A DNA stretch of 64,000 nt, taken from contig JALSHH010000002.1 in the NCBI GenBank assembly GCA_026982335.1, positions 47,038-111,037 of the forward strand. Direction: 5' to 3'. The translations under genes and the position numbers were made by a program. The number at the start of each line of letters is the position of its first letter. Within the stretch, counting starts at the first letter, position 1. This stretch comes from Phycisphaerales bacterium (GTDB taxonomy: Bacteria > Planctomycetota > Phycisphaerae > Phycisphaerales > UBA1924). Positions 1 to 9,980 of the stretch are shown here, piece by piece. Below the pieces are notes generated by a model. It searched no databases. It saw nothing but the letters and a program-made list of their open reading frames with translations, and was not told the origin of the DNA.

Positions 1-190
1 GCTCGCTCATATCAATTGCCAACTCATCTTCGTCGATCTCGACGATCCCCTCTTGCTCGGCTCGATTGCGATAGTCTTGGAGTTCCTCAGGCTCGGGGAT
101 CATCTTCTCACGAAGCCGCTCAATCCGAGTCAGAATTTTCTTGGGCAGGTCAAGCTCCGCCAGTTGGAACTCTGGATTCAATCCACTCAT
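1..190 (-). CDS. Hypothetical protein, C-terminally truncated by the window edge (starts MSGLNPEFQLAELDLPKKILTRIERLREKMIPEPEELQ...)
   Basis: Open reading frame on the minus strand from ATG at 188-190 to the window edge; ATGA overlap with the upstream DUF971 gene. Confidence 0.6.
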   Translation of the reverse strand, partial: MSGLNPEFQLAELDLPKKILTRIERLREKMIPEPEELQDYRNRAEQEGIVEIDEDELAIDMSE

Positions 191-582
191 TGCTTGCCTC
201 CTAGCCCCAATGGATCATCGTGAGGCGATGCGTCATCGCCGGGGGCTTGCCCGGTCGTGTTGGTCGCGGGGTCGATTTTTCTCAGGTAATCCCAAGTATA
301 GATCCCCGTGTCGTGCCCATCGGAGAAGGCGATCTTGATCGCGTAGTTGCCGACCATCTCGGCGCCGGTCGCGGTGATTGTTCCGGACGATCCCATCGAA
401 TCAGGCAGGATCGTCAGCGGGTTCTTGGCCATGGATTTGCGGAGCTCGCGCATATCGGCACTGGGGGAGAGTTTTCGGAGGTAGGCGATCGGATAGACCG
501 AAACCGCCCCGTCGTCCCATTCGATGGTGAGGGCGTCATCTTTTTTGAGATCGAGATTCGTTGGTGTGTTCGATTGCTTCAT
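187..582 (-). CDS. DUF971 (GBBH-like N-terminal) domain protein
   Basis: MKQSNTPTNLDLKKDDALTIEWDDGAVSVYPIAYLRKLSP...GNYAIKIAFSDGHDTGIYTWDYLRKI is typical of DUF971; start placed at the ATG at 580-582. Confidence 0.85.
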   Translation of the reverse strand: MKQSNTPTNLDLKKDDALTIEWDDGAVSVYPIAYLRKLSPSADMRELRKSMAKNPLTILPDSMGSSGTITATGAEMVGNYAIKIAFSDGHDTGIYTWDYLRKIDPATNTTGQAPGDDASPHDDPLGLGGKQ

Positions 583-625
583 CGCTGCTAAAGTGTAGTG
601 CCCGTTTATTCCAAAGGCCTTGCAA

Positions 626-1498
626 ATGCCCAATACAACCACCCCAATCGACCTTCTTGTCTCTGCCATTGACCGTGCTGGCTCGCCGGCCTGCATCGGG
701 ATCGACCCCGTGTTCGATCAGCTTCCGCGTTCACTCCAGGTGGAAAGCGAGCTCGAAGTGATCGAATCTTTTTCGCTTAAGGTGCTCGATGCGGTGGTTG
801 GGGCTGTTGGCGTAGTCAAGCCTCAGAGTGCCTGTTTTGAGCGCTACGGCTCGGCAGGCTATGCGATTCTTGAAAAAGTCATCGCCCGTGCCCGTGACTT
901 GGGGTTTGTGGTCATCCTTGATGCCAAACGAGGCGACATTGGCTCGTCAGCGACCCACTACGCGGTTGGGGCTGCCAATATGGGGGCCCACTTCATCACC
1001 GTTTCACCTTATATGGGCCCCTCGTCGATCAAGCCGTTCCTCGATGCGGGGTTGGGGGTCTTTGCTTTGGGGAGGACGAGCAATCCTGATTCGGATGCAG
1101 TCCAACTTCAAGAACTCAAAGATGGTTCATGCGTCACTCACGCGATCAGCGCGATGATCGCCAAGATGGGTAAGGATCGAGTGGGCGAATCGGGCTTGAG
1201 CAATTTAGGAGCCGTCGTGGGGGCGACCAAAAGCGCCGACGATGTGCGTACATTGCGTGCATTGATGCCTCACCAGATGTTTCTGGTTCCCGGGGTTGGA
1301 GCCCAAGGCGGGACCATTGCCGATGTGCAACCCATGATCCGATCAGATGCAGCTTTGGCAGGTCAACTCGGCGTCGTTGTCAATGCTTCGCGCTCGGTGA
1401 TCTACGCCGATCCCAAAGCCGGCGAATCTTGGCTCTCAGCGGTGCAGGGTGCCGCGATCGAGTTTGCCACCGATCTCAAAGCTCTTGTGTTTCACTAG
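626..1498 (+). CDS. pyrF: Orotidine 5'-phosphate decarboxylase, type 2
   Basis: GSPACIGIDPVFDQLP, VILDAKRGDIGSSATHYA, VPGVGAQGG motifs; alternative TTG start at 620. Confidence 0.93.
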   Translation: MPNTTTPIDLLVSAIDRAGSPACIGIDPVFDQLPRSLQVESELEVIESFSLKVLDAVVGAVGVVKPQSACFERYGSAGYAILEKVIARARDLGFVVILDAKRGDIGSSATHYAVGAANMGAHFITVSPYMGPSSIKPFLDAGLGVFALGRTSNPDSDAVQLQELKDGSCVTHAISAMIAKMGKDRVGESGLSNLGAVVGATKSADDVRTLRALMPHQMFLVPGVGAQGGTIADVQPMIRSDAALAGQLGVVVNASRSVIYADPKAGESWLSAVQGAAIEFATDLKALVFH

Positions 1499-1558
1499 TC
1501 TGTGTTTGAATGGACGGTTTTTTCCACATAAGTGGCGAGAGGGTTGGGATTGATTGCG

Positions 1559-2902
1559 TTAGACAAGCAATGAGGCTGGTGATTCGAGGAGTTCTTTGAC
1601 GGTTTGGAGATAGGCAGCAGCCATTGCGCCGTCGATGATGCGGTGATCCGAGGAGATGGTCATCGACATTTCCGAGCCGATAATCAGTTCGGCATCACCG
1701 TTTTCGTCATACTCGATGAAGGGCTTGTCGATGGCTTTGCCGACCGCCAAGATCGCCGCGTTGGGGGGGTTGATGATTGCGGTGAAGTGTTCGACGCCGA
1801 ACATGCCTAGGTTTGAGATGGTGAAGGTTGAGCCCGAGAGTTCGGCAGGGGAGAGTCCCTTGTCGCGTGCTTTGGCCGCGAGGCGCTTGGTCTCGGCAGA
1901 GATCTGACGCAAGCCAGTTTGGTCGGCGTTGTTGATCGTGGCGACGACGAGCCCTCCACCCTTTTCTTCGGGGAGTGAGACGGCAACGCCGATGTTCACA
2001 TGTCCGTGGAGTTGGATGGCTGGGCCTTGATCAACCCACGACGAGTTGATGAACGGGTGTTGGTGCATCGCGATGGCACAGGCCCGGACGAGGAAGTCGT
2101 TGACCGAAAGCTTCACGCCTTGGGGGGCGAGTTGTTCGTTGAGTTCGCTCCGCAGTGCGTTGAGCGCGTCCATGCGAGCACTTATGGTGACTTGATAATG
2201 CGGGATGGTGGTTTTGGATTCGACCAATCGCTTGGCGATCACCGTTCGCATGGTATTGAGCGGCACAGTCTTGGATTCAAGTATGGCACCAACAGCTGGG
2301 AGCGGTGCAGGCATAGGAGTGGATGTGGTGGGGGTCTGAACCTCGATGGGGGAAGTGGGTGCGATGGCGCCTCCGTCTCGGATGACGGCTTCGACATCTT
2401 TCTTGGTGATGCGTCCGGAGGGTCCTGTGCCGGTGATGCTGGCGAGGCTCATGTTGTTCTCCTGCGCGATTTTCCGCGCCAGTGGTGACGCAAATATACG
2501 GTCATTGGTGGTGGGGGCGGGTGATGATTCTGCTGGAGCGGGTGGTTCGGCGATGGCGGTCGCCGATGGCGAGGCGATATCCGATCCGTCGTTCTGGGCG
2601 GTTGCCGGAGCAGATGATCCAGACGAAGCACTTACCGAAGCGGCGGCTTCTTCGACGCTCTCGCCGTCCTCTGCGAGGACGACAATCGTCTCGCCGACAT
2701 TAATCGCTTTGCCCTCTTCGATGGCGAGCGTCGCGACGATGCCATCGTCGAAGGACTCGAGTTCCATGGTGGCTTTGTCGGTTTCGATATCGGCGATGAC
2801 ATCGCCAGTCGAGACGGTGTCACCGGCTTTGACATGCCATTTGACGACAGTGCCTTGTTCCATGGTGTCAGACAGGCGGGGCATGGTGATGTTGATGGCC
2901 AT
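1559..2902 (-). CDS. pdhC: Pyruvate dehydrogenase complex E2, dihydrolipoamide acetyltransferase
   Basis: Lipoyl domain (IETDKATMELESFDDG), peripheral subunit-binding domain (ASPLARKIAQENNMSLASITGTGPSGRITKKDVE), catalytic HRIIDGA. Confidence 0.93.
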   Translation of the reverse strand: MAINITMPRLSDTMEQGTVVKWHVKAGDTVSTGDVIADIETDKATMELESFDDGIVATLAIEEGKAINVGETIVVLAEDGESVEEAAASVSASSGSSAPATAQNDGSDIASPSATAIAEPPAPAESSPAPTTNDRIFASPLARKIAQENNMSLASITGTGPSGRITKKDVEAVIRDGGAIAPTSPIEVQTPTTSTPMPAPLPAVGAILESKTVPLNTMRTVIAKRLVESKTTIPHYQVTISARMDALNALRSELNEQLAPQGVKLSVNDFLVRACAIAMHQHPFINSSWVDQGPAIQLHGHVNIGVAVSLPEEKGGGLVVATINNADQTGLRQISAETKRLAAKARDKGLSPAELSGSTFTISNLGMFGVEHFTAIINPPNAAILAVGKAIDKPFIEYDENGDAELIIGSEMSMTISSDHRIIDGAMAAAYLQTVKELLESPASLLV

Positions 2903-2946
2903 ATTCAGAATCCTTCAGTCCAGTCAGTGGGTCTCAGATCAACAGT

Positions 2947-4017
2947 TTATGCATTGATGAGCTTGCGGACAGCACCAACGATCCGCTCTGGGTTGGGAAG
3001 ATAATCATACTCCAACCCCTTTGCGTACGGCGTTGGGACATCCGCAGTATTCAATCTTGCCGGGGCTGAGTCGAGCCAGTCAAAGCAGCGTTCACAGATT
3101 TGGGTGACGACTTCACTCGCGATCGAAGCGAACGGCCAGGATTGATCGACGACCAAGACCTTGTTGGTCACCTTGACCCGTTCGATGATGGATTCGATGT
3201 CGAGTGGGCGGATGGTTCGCATGTCGAGGACATCGACCTCGATGCCTTCAGCCGCGAGTGTCTCGGCGGCTTCGAGACAGAAGTGGACGGGGCGACCAAA
3301 GCTCACGAGCGTGACGGCATCACCTTCGCGGGCCAAACGAGCACGTCCAAATGGGATGTAGTATTCTTCTTCGGGGACATGGGCTTTGTCGCCGAGCATT
3401 CGTTCGGACTCCATGAAGAAGACCGGATCAGGGTCGTTGATCGCGGTCTTGAGCAGCCCCTTGGCGTCGTATGGGTTCGATGGGATCGCCATCTTCAACC
3501 CGGGTACATTGGCGTAGAGTGCTTCGACGCACCAGGAGTGAGTCGAGGCGAGTTGTCCACCGGCGCCGTCGTTGCCTCGGAAGACGATTGGGCATCCGAA
3601 CTGCCCGCCGGACATGTAGAGCATTTTCGGTGCGTTGTTGAGGATCGGATCGGCCGCGACGAAACTGAACGACCATGACATGAACTCAACGATGGGCCTC
3701 AATCCAGTCATCGCCGCAGCGATGGCCATGCCTGCGAACCCGTTTTCGGAGATCGGGGTGTCGATGATTCGTTTGGGCCCAAACTCATCGAGCATTCCTT
3801 GCGAGACTTTGTAGGCCCCGTTATATTGTGCGACTTCTTCGCCGAGGAGAAAGACCCGCTTGTCTTTGCGCATCTCTTCGCTCATTGCTTCGCGAAGTGC
3901 CTCGCGGAATTGGATGATGCGATCGCCTTGGCGTGATGGCATCTGATCTTCTGGGAGAAACATTGGCAGTGCAGGGTTGTCGATCGCAGGGTGGATATCG
4001 GTTTCGATCATGGTCAT
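2947..4017 (-). CDS. pdhB: Pyruvate dehydrogenase E1 component beta subunit
   Basis: FREALREAMSEEMRKDKRVFLLGEEVAQYNGAYKVSQGML...DTPISENGFAGMAIAAAMTGLRPIVEFM. Confidence 0.95.
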   Translation of the reverse strand: MTMIETDIHPAIDNPALPMFLPEDQMPSRQGDRIIQFREALREAMSEEMRKDKRVFLLGEEVAQYNGAYKVSQGMLDEFGPKRIIDTPISENGFAGMAIAAAMTGLRPIVEFMSWSFSFVAADPILNNAPKMLYMSGGQFGCPIVFRGNDGAGGQLASTHSWCVEALYANVPGLKMAIPSNPYDAKGLLKTAINDPDPVFFMESERMLGDKAHVPEEEYYIPFGRARLAREGDAVTLVSFGRPVHFCLEAAETLAAEGIEVDVLDMRTIRPLDIESIIERVKVTNKVLVVDQSWPFASIASEVVTQICERCFDWLDSAPARLNTADVPTPYAKGLEYDYLPNPERIVGAVRKLINA

Positions 4018-4421
4018 GGTGTTTTTCCACTGAGTTTGGCGATGAGGGTTTGGGTATTGGGGAGTCCGCTGGGATAAGTTCGACAGCTCATATTCGATGA
4101 GGTTGGTTCAGGTATGTCGAAGAGGTCATGCCCATTGACGAGGATGGTCGGCGAGCCGTACCCGCGGCGGATGTCGGTATCGGGGAGTTGGGTGAGATCA
4201 ATTGCTGTGAATGAGTCATTCGATTGTTCGAGTGCGGCTTCGAGGTATTCCCGAAGTTGAGGCGTGTTGGGGCAGCCGTCGAAGTAGAGGAACTCGATGG
4301 ATGGTGCTGTGGTGTTGATATCCATTGTTGTATGTTGACCCGTTGCGCAGCTTAAGAGCGAGAATGCGACGAGGGTTCCAAAGATGATGTTGACAATGGT
4401 GCACATGATGAGTGTGTTCAC
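4014..4421 (-). CDS. Predicted lipoprotein with thioredoxin-like fold (resembles the 'DF family (seleno)protein' type, YFDGCPN motif)
   Basis: N-terminal hydrophobic segment with lipobox-like LLSC; IEFLYFDGCPNTPQLREYLEAAL...YGSPTILVNGHDLFD...SCRTYPSGLP; ATGA overlaps with both pdh neighbours. Confidence 0.7.
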   Translation of the reverse strand: MNTLIMCTIVNIIFGTLVAFSLLSCATGQHTTMDINTTAPSIEFLYFDGCPNTPQLREYLEAALEQSNDSFTAIDLTQLPDTDIRRGYGSPTILVNGHDLFDIPEPTSSNMSCRTYPSGLPNTQTLIAKLSGKTP

Positions 4422-5557
4422 ATCAGCGGGTTCTTGGTCCCATGCGTATAGGTCGCGGTGGGGGATAGGTTCTTTTCAGGGTTGGCGTATACATCGGTGA
4501 ATAATTCATCGGCATCAGGAATCGGGGCAGCATCGGCAGATTCAACCGAAGCACGGACGATGTCTGCGATTTCTTTCCGCATGGCCTTCCAGCCGGTTTC
4601 GTCGATGTGGCCCATGTCCATCAGGTCGGCGCAGAGCTTGGCGATCGAGTCCTTGTCTTTATATTGATCGACCTCTTCCTTTGTCCGATATTTTTGGGGG
4701 TCGGACATGGAATGGCCTTGGTATCGGTAAGTCTTGAGATCGACAAAGGCAGGGCGCGAAGTTTCGCGGCATTCGTCGGCCAATGGTTTGAACTTATCGT
4801 AGACATTCATGATATCGAGTCCGTCGATTTCGATGCCTCGGATGCCATAGCCTTTGGCACGGTCGACAAGGTTTTCAAAATTGGCGGTGTGTCGTTCGAT
4901 GGCGGTGCCCATGGAGTAGCCGTTGTTTTCGAGGATGTAGATGACGGGCAAGTCCCAGAGCGACGCGAGGTTCTGGGCCTCGTGGAAGCATCCCTGATCG
5001 AGTGCCCCATCGCCGAGATAGCACAGGCAGACTTTCTTTTTGCCCGTGCCCATGACTTCGAGCTCATACTTGGCTGCGAATGCAAAGCCTGCACCCATCG
5101 GGGTTTGGGCGGAAACGATCCCGTGTCCGCCCATGAGCCAGTTGGGTCGATCAAACATGTGCATGGATCCGCCTTTGCCTTTGGCGCACCCGGTGGTGCG
5201 GCCGAACATTTCTGCCATGCACGCTTCGGGGGTCATGCCCCGGGCGAGGGCGTGCCCGTGATCGCGGTAGGCAGTGATCACCGGGTCGTCATGGTTGACA
5301 CATCCGATGGTGCCCACCGCGACGGCTTCTTGCCCGGTGTAGATATGGCAGAACCCGCCGATTTTGGCTTGTTGATAGGCTTGCATGGTGCGGTTTTCAA
5401 ACTCGCGGATGAGCTGCATGTCGTAGAGCCATTTGACGAGGATTTCCTTGGGCAGTTCGGTCGCAGTTTTGGCAGTGGGTGCTTGCATCGGTAGCGAATC
5501 TGCTTTCGCGGTGTTCATTGGGGATTGCTCACTGGAGGCGGCGGTTGCCTGGGTCAT
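4418..5557 (-). CDS. pdhA: Pyruvate dehydrogenase E1 component alpha subunit
   Basis: ThDP E1-alpha motifs: GGKGGSMHMF-like KGKGGSMHMFDR, GDGALDQGCFHEAQNLASLW, YRYQGHSMSDP. Confidence 0.95.
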   Translation of the reverse strand: MTQATAASSEQSPMNTAKADSLPMQAPTAKTATELPKEILVKWLYDMQLIREFENRTMQAYQQAKIGGFCHIYTGQEAVAVGTIGCVNHDDPVITAYRDHGHALARGMTPEACMAEMFGRTTGCAKGKGGSMHMFDRPNWLMGGHGIVSAQTPMGAGFAFAAKYELEVMGTGKKKVCLCYLGDGALDQGCFHEAQNLASLWDLPVIYILENNGYSMGTAIERHTANFENLVDRAKGYGIRGIEIDGLDIMNVYDKFKPLADECRETSRPAFVDLKTYRYQGHSMSDPQKYRTKEEVDQYKDKDSIAKLCADLMDMGHIDETGWKAMRKEIADIVRASVESADAAPIPDADELFTDVYANPEKNLSPTATYTHGTKNPLM

Positions 5558-5791
5558 GGCGTCGTCCTTGGATCAAGAAGATCATGATGGCGCACATTCC
5601 AAACACAAACGCGATCGAGGCGTGGAGGGCCGTGCGAATATACCAATACCAACCGAACATCGGTGCTCGGCTGGTTTATCCGGGAGTATAGGAACTCTTG
5701 CCAGTTCTTGCCAATCCCGGGCAGAAGAATCCGCACGAGGGGGTGGGGTATTGGGCATCCATTGGGAGCCAAAGCTCCCTATTTTGCCATG

Positions 5792-5818
5792 AAAAACGCC
5801 ATCCGGACGAGGATGGCG
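5792..5818 (-). terminator. Rho-independent terminator downstream of the S41 peptidase gene
   Basis: Minus strand CGCCATCC-TCGTCC-GGATGGCG followed by TTTTT. Confidence 0.8.
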
Positions 5819-5845
5819 CTGGGGTGAGCTTGGTTTGAATAGGGA

Positions 5846-8167
5846 TCAATCCATCATGGTGGTCTTGGTGTTGTCCACGATCGTCTGCGATTTGAGCAGC
5901 ACCAAGGCCGTTTCGACTTGCAGATCGGTGCCTTCGGTGATGAGGGTATTAGGATCTGGGCGTTCGGCGTCTTCGATGATGTTGCCGTATTCATCAAGTG
6001 GGAGCACATCGGCGCTGCGCCGGAGCAGGAGGGCCTCTTCTTGTTGGCTCGGAAGCATATCAACGACAAGATCAGGGTCGACTCCCCATTGGGTTGCTCC
6101 TGGGATTTTGTGGATCATGCGGGGGGAGTCGATGTGGTAGTAGTTGGTGGTGACTTTCATTGCCGAGGTAGCACCGGGGAGGAGGTAGACATTCTGGACG
6201 GACCCTTTGCCAAAGCTTCGCTGACCCAAGACAAGGGCTTGGGTCTTGCCTTTGCGAGCAGATGCTTGGATGGCACCCGAGAGGATTTCGGAAGCTGAGG
6301 CGCTGCCTTCATTGATGAGGACGACGACGGGGATGTTTGCGAGCGAAACCCGGTCGGGAACCGATCGGGCCTTATCGAGCGATTTCGTTACACCCGAAGC
6401 ATCGACGGTCTTGACGATCATGCCCTCGGGGACGAATCGTGACGCCAAGGAAATCGCTTGGTCGAGCAAGCCGCCAGGGTTGTAGCGCAGATCGAGGATC
6501 AGGGCGTTGAGTCCTTGAGATTTCATGGTTCTCACCGCTTGGTCGAATTCTTTGGTGGAGTCTTGGGTGAATCCGGTCAGTCGGAGGTATCCGATGCCGC
6601 TGTTTTTGTCGATGAAGTAATTCCAGTCGGTATCACCCGGGCCGGTCTTTGACCAGCCCTTGACGGTTGGGAGGTCGATGCGTTGTCGGATGATGGTGAA
6701 CTCTTTTTCGATGAGCTCGCCGTTTTCATCTTCGCGTTCGACGGTGATGGTGACTTTGGTGTTGGCCGGGCCGGTGATGATTTCGACTGCCTGGTTGAGT
6801 CCGAGTCCGACTGCGGTGGTTCCATCGATCTTCTTGATGATGTCGTTGGACTTCATCCCTGCTCGTTGGGCGGGCGTGCCTTCGAGTGGGGTGACAATTT
6901 TGATGTTCTGAAACTCATCGAGCTGGATTTGGACACCGATGCCGATGAACTCGCCTTGGGTGCTTCGGCGGAACCGTGCAAGCTCGTCTGGCCAGATGAT
7001 CGCGGTGTAGTCGTCGAGGGCGGCCATGGCACCGTTTCCAAACTCATGGAGCAGGGCGTTTTCCATGATCCCAACATGTTTTTGTCCAGCTTCGAGGATG
7101 GCGTCAATGACTCGGCGCAGGTCGTACCCGCTTACCGTGTGCTTTTTGGCTTGGATTTTGGCCCGCTGGGCACGGATGACATCAAGAAATTTTTCGCGTT
7201 TGGATGTATTCTTGAGCCCTCGGAAGACCATTGCCAAGTCAGTTGTTGTGGCCATGGTTTCGATGGCATCGATCCCGGAGAGGATCAGGTCGTTCATGGT
7301 GACGCCGGTGGGGTGCTTGCGGGTTTTGCGTCCTACATGTTGATCGGCAGCTCGTTGAATCGCGGTGCGGACGGTGATGGAGTTAATTCCTTTGAGTTTC
7401 TCGTGATAATCGTCTCCGTAAGCATTATAGGGAGGGAGCGGATCGAGCCCTTCTGCGATTCGTCGTTCATTGCGAATCTCCCAAAGGCGTTCGGGGGCAT
7501 ACATTCGAATCATTGCCAGTCGTCGGCTGAGCCGTTGGACATCTGCCTTGTACCGTCCGCTCTGGTCGTAGATGGCGCTGAGACGAAAATAGAGTTCCGA
7601 AGCGATCATCCAGTCGCCTTCATTCTCGGCCTGAGAAGCAGCTTTTTCTGCAAGATCAATGGCTTTGGAAATATTGGTATTGGCGAAGAATCGGTCTTTG
7701 TCGTTGTAGAGTATCTGCAATTTGACAGCTGCCGCGAGCGCTTCGGAGAGTTCGATTCCGGATTTGGACGCTTCGTAGGTTTCGAGGTGCTCGAGCAGAA
7801 GCGTATTGGTCTCAACGATCTGTTCGGTTCGGGAGGCCTCTCGCTTGTCGATGTTGGTGTTGAGCAACTCGATCGAGGCGAGCAGGTCGGGGTTGAGGTC
7901 TGATTGATTCCAAGTCGTTGGTGTGAGCAAGGTTTCGAGGGTGGCCGAGTCACCTTGGATCGCAGCGGCCCAGATCGAGCTTGGGGATGAACGGGTGCCG
8001 GCGACAATGCCGGGTTCATTGAATTCGCCGGCAACACCCGCTGAAGTTGATCCAGCAACTGGCCCAGAGAGTGCAGTCATCAGACCGATGAGTCCGACGG
8101 CGCTGATGGTGCTCATTCTTCGTGCTCTTTTCATCCAAATCGCCATATCGACTCCAATCGTGGTCAT
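5846..8167 (-). CDS. S41-family (C-terminal processing/tail-specific) peptidase with PDZ domain
   Basis: PDZ (TPLEGTPAQRAGMKSNDIIKKIDGTTAVGL), GYLRLTGF, VLINEGSASASEILSGAIQ (catalytic Ser) and RSFGKGSVQN (catalytic Lys). Confidence 0.93.
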   Translation of the reverse strand: MTTIGVDMAIWMKRARRMSTISAVGLIGLMTALSGPVAGSTSAGVAGEFNEPGIVAGTRSSPSSIWAAAIQGDSATLETLLTPTTWNQSDLNPDLLASIELLNTNIDKREASRTEQIVETNTLLLEHLETYEASKSGIELSEALAAAVKLQILYNDKDRFFANTNISKAIDLAEKAASQAENEGDWMIASELYFRLSAIYDQSGRYKADVQRLSRRLAMIRMYAPERLWEIRNERRIAEGLDPLPPYNAYGDDYHEKLKGINSITVRTAIQRAADQHVGRKTRKHPTGVTMNDLILSGIDAIETMATTTDLAMVFRGLKNTSKREKFLDVIRAQRAKIQAKKHTVSGYDLRRVIDAILEAGQKHVGIMENALLHEFGNGAMAALDDYTAIIWPDELARFRRSTQGEFIGIGVQIQLDEFQNIKIVTPLEGTPAQRAGMKSNDIIKKIDGTTAVGLGLNQAVEIITGPANTKVTITVEREDENGELIEKEFTIIRQRIDLPTVKGWSKTGPGDTDWNYFIDKNSGIGYLRLTGFTQDSTKEFDQAVRTMKSQGLNALILDLRYNPGGLLDQAISLASRFVPEGMIVKTVDASGVTKSLDKARSVPDRVSLANIPVVVLINEGSASASEILSGAIQASARKGKTQALVLGQRSFGKGSVQNVYLLPGATSAMKVTTNYYHIDSPRMIHKIPGATQWGVDPDLVVDMLPSQQEEALLLRRSADVLPLDEYGNIIEDAERPDPNTLITEGTDLQVETALVLLKSQTIVDNTKTTMMD

Positions 8168-8425
8168 CGTTCGGTCAATAAAATCATCAGCATTTCAGAG
8201 GTGCCTCTTGATCCGTCGTTTCTACGCCAGTCTTGACGGACCGCCTGAATATCTTCGGCAGTTCATCTCCCCACAGGTCAACTTCTCGTCAGATGAGATC
8301 ATTCCCCGAACGGGTAAATACGATATCGGGCGTTGCATAACAGACAATCCATACAATACCAGGCACCCCGGTTGTACGATTCACCCGATAAAAAGTTTCC
8401 GATTCTCTCAGAGAGATTGCCAGAT

Positions 8426-9691
8426 TCAGGCCTTTGAAATCTGTTTGAAGCGGTTTCGGTGGATCAAACCCCACCCGAGCAAAGCAGAGGTCATTACTGC
8501 CCCGGCGACGAGCGCAATTACCCAAAATCGGAATAGATCGGGATCGCCGCCCGAAAGTCCAAGACCAACCAAGCCACACAGTGGTCCAAGCGTATACCCA
8601 AGCCCGATGACCGCTTCGTGCTTGCCTCCCGCGTCAACTTGGGCATTGCCCACTGCCATTGCGTAGTAGAGCGCGCCGTAATAGGTTATCGCGATGCCGA
8701 CGCCCATGATGAACAATCCGAACAGGAGTGTTGCCAGACCAAAGCCTCCCGCGATGGGGGACATCATACATGCGCTGAATCCGATGAGCATCAACCCCAT
8801 CCCCGTCCAAGGTGTCCACCACTTGCCATGCCAACCATGCCAGCGCTCGAAGAAAATGAACAGGAACACACGCGAGGTGAGCCAAGCACTCGCCAGGGGT
8901 GTTTTCCAGTGGACATTGACACCGAGTTTGTCCTCCACAATCGGGAGCAATGGGGAGAGGGCCGAGAGGACAATGTATGAAGCAATCAACAGCACACGAA
9001 AAATCGTAAGCAATGGTACATAGACATCGGGTGTGGGTTGAGTGTGTTCGGGCAGGTGCTTTGGGGGGTGGGAAGGAAACCAATAAAGCAGGGTGCACAT
9101 GAGGAGCTGGAACGCACCTAGGAGCGAGAGAATCAGGAAAGGTTGATGCCCCAGCAGCGGGGCCATGAGCCAAAATGCCATGACCAACGCCACCGACCAG
9201 GTGATATTGAACTGTCCAATCGCCGATCGAAGGGCTTTGCCCGATCGTCCACCCGAGAGATACCCTTCGACGATCGGCCAGAAGATGCCAGTGGCGGGGG
9301 AGAAGATGATGATGAATGCCCAGAGCGCAGGCTCCATCAGATCAGGCGCAGCCTGTTGGGCGAGCATCGGCAACTGACAGGCGATGGCAATGATGACCAA
9401 AGCGATCGCCAGCAATCCACGGGACGAGAGCCAGCCCTTGGCGATGGTGAGTTTGGCGACGAGCCGACCAGCGATCAGGGCGCCGACGACATAGGTGCCC
9501 CCCAAGACCAACGCCAAGAGCAGGTTCATCTTTCGTCCATAGCCCAGGCCTTCGGATGCGATAAACGAGAACCCGTTGGTGACAGCCCCGGTGCCTAGGC
9601 TGCCGAGGAATGTCAACGCCAGAACCGCCAGCAGCGGCGTTGGAACGGGGGAGGGTGCAGAGTGATTGAGTGAAGTCGTTGCCATTTGCAC
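8426..9691 (-). CDS. Major facilitator superfamily transporter
   Basis: About 12 hydrophobic segments; overall MFS-like pattern. Confidence 0.75.
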   Translation of the reverse strand: MQMATTSLNHSAPSPVPTPLLAVLALTFLGSLGTGAVTNGFSFIASEGLGYGRKMNLLLALVLGGTYVVGALIAGRLVAKLTIAKGWLSSRGLLAIALVIIAIACQLPMLAQQAAPDLMEPALWAFIIIFSPATGIFWPIVEGYLSGGRSGKALRSAIGQFNITWSVALVMAFWLMAPLLGHQPFLILSLLGAFQLLMCTLLYWFPSHPPKHLPEHTQPTPDVYVPLLTIFRVLLIASYIVLSALSPLLPIVEDKLGVNVHWKTPLASAWLTSRVFLFIFFERWHGWHGKWWTPWTGMGLMLIGFSACMMSPIAGGFGLATLLFGLFIMGVGIAITYYGALYYAMAVGNAQVDAGGKHEAVIGLGYTLGPLCGLVGLGLSGGDPDLFRFWVIALVAGAVMTSALLGWGLIHRNRFKQISKA

Positions 9692-9745
9692 AGGGCGATC
9701 GTAGACTCATCTCCGGTGGCTCGGCGAGCCGGGCCACCGATTGTC

Positions 9746-9819
9746 GGTCCCGTAGCTCAACTGGATAGAGCGTTGGCCTCCGAAGCCAAAGGTTCTGCGT
9801 TCGAATCGCAGCGGGATCG
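9746..9819 (+). tRNA. tRNA-Arg (anticodon CCG)
   Basis: Cloverleaf: GGTCCCG acceptor / CGGGATC, D-arm GCTC..GAGC, anticodon stem TTGGC-CTCCGAA-GCCAA, T-arm CTGCG-TTCGAAT-CGCAG. Confidence 0.95.
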
Positions 9820-9827
9820 TTGGAAAG

Positions 9828-9867
9828 CCTCCAACCGGGTTATAAAGATCATGGCTGGAGGTTTTTT
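9828..9867 (+). terminator. Terminator-like hairpin after tRNA-Arg
   Basis: CCTCCA...TGGAGG followed by TTTTTT. Confidence 0.7.
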
Positions 9868-9980
9868 CTATGCCTATCATGTTTGTTCTTCTACCGAAGG
9901 AGGAGAGCAAACAAGGTACGGTTGCGGCCTACGAGTGAGTCGTGGCATCCGGATTTTGCGACTGGATCCCAATCCTCCCC

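Noticed and set aside
5764-5783. Hairpin GGGAGC-CAAA-GCTCCC as a terminator on the plus strand
   Set aside because: No plus-strand gene ends here; followed only by TATTTTG. The neighbouring 5792-5818 hairpin is the convincing terminator, on the minus strand.
6683-7903. 406-aa plus-strand ORF opposite the S41 peptidase
   Set aside because: Antisense shadow ORF of the clear S41/PDZ coding frame; no domain-like patterns.
9707-9910. Minus-strand ORF containing RFERRTFGFGGQRSIQLSYGTD
   Set aside because: This is the reverse translation of tRNA-Arg, a typical tRNA-derived spurious ORF.
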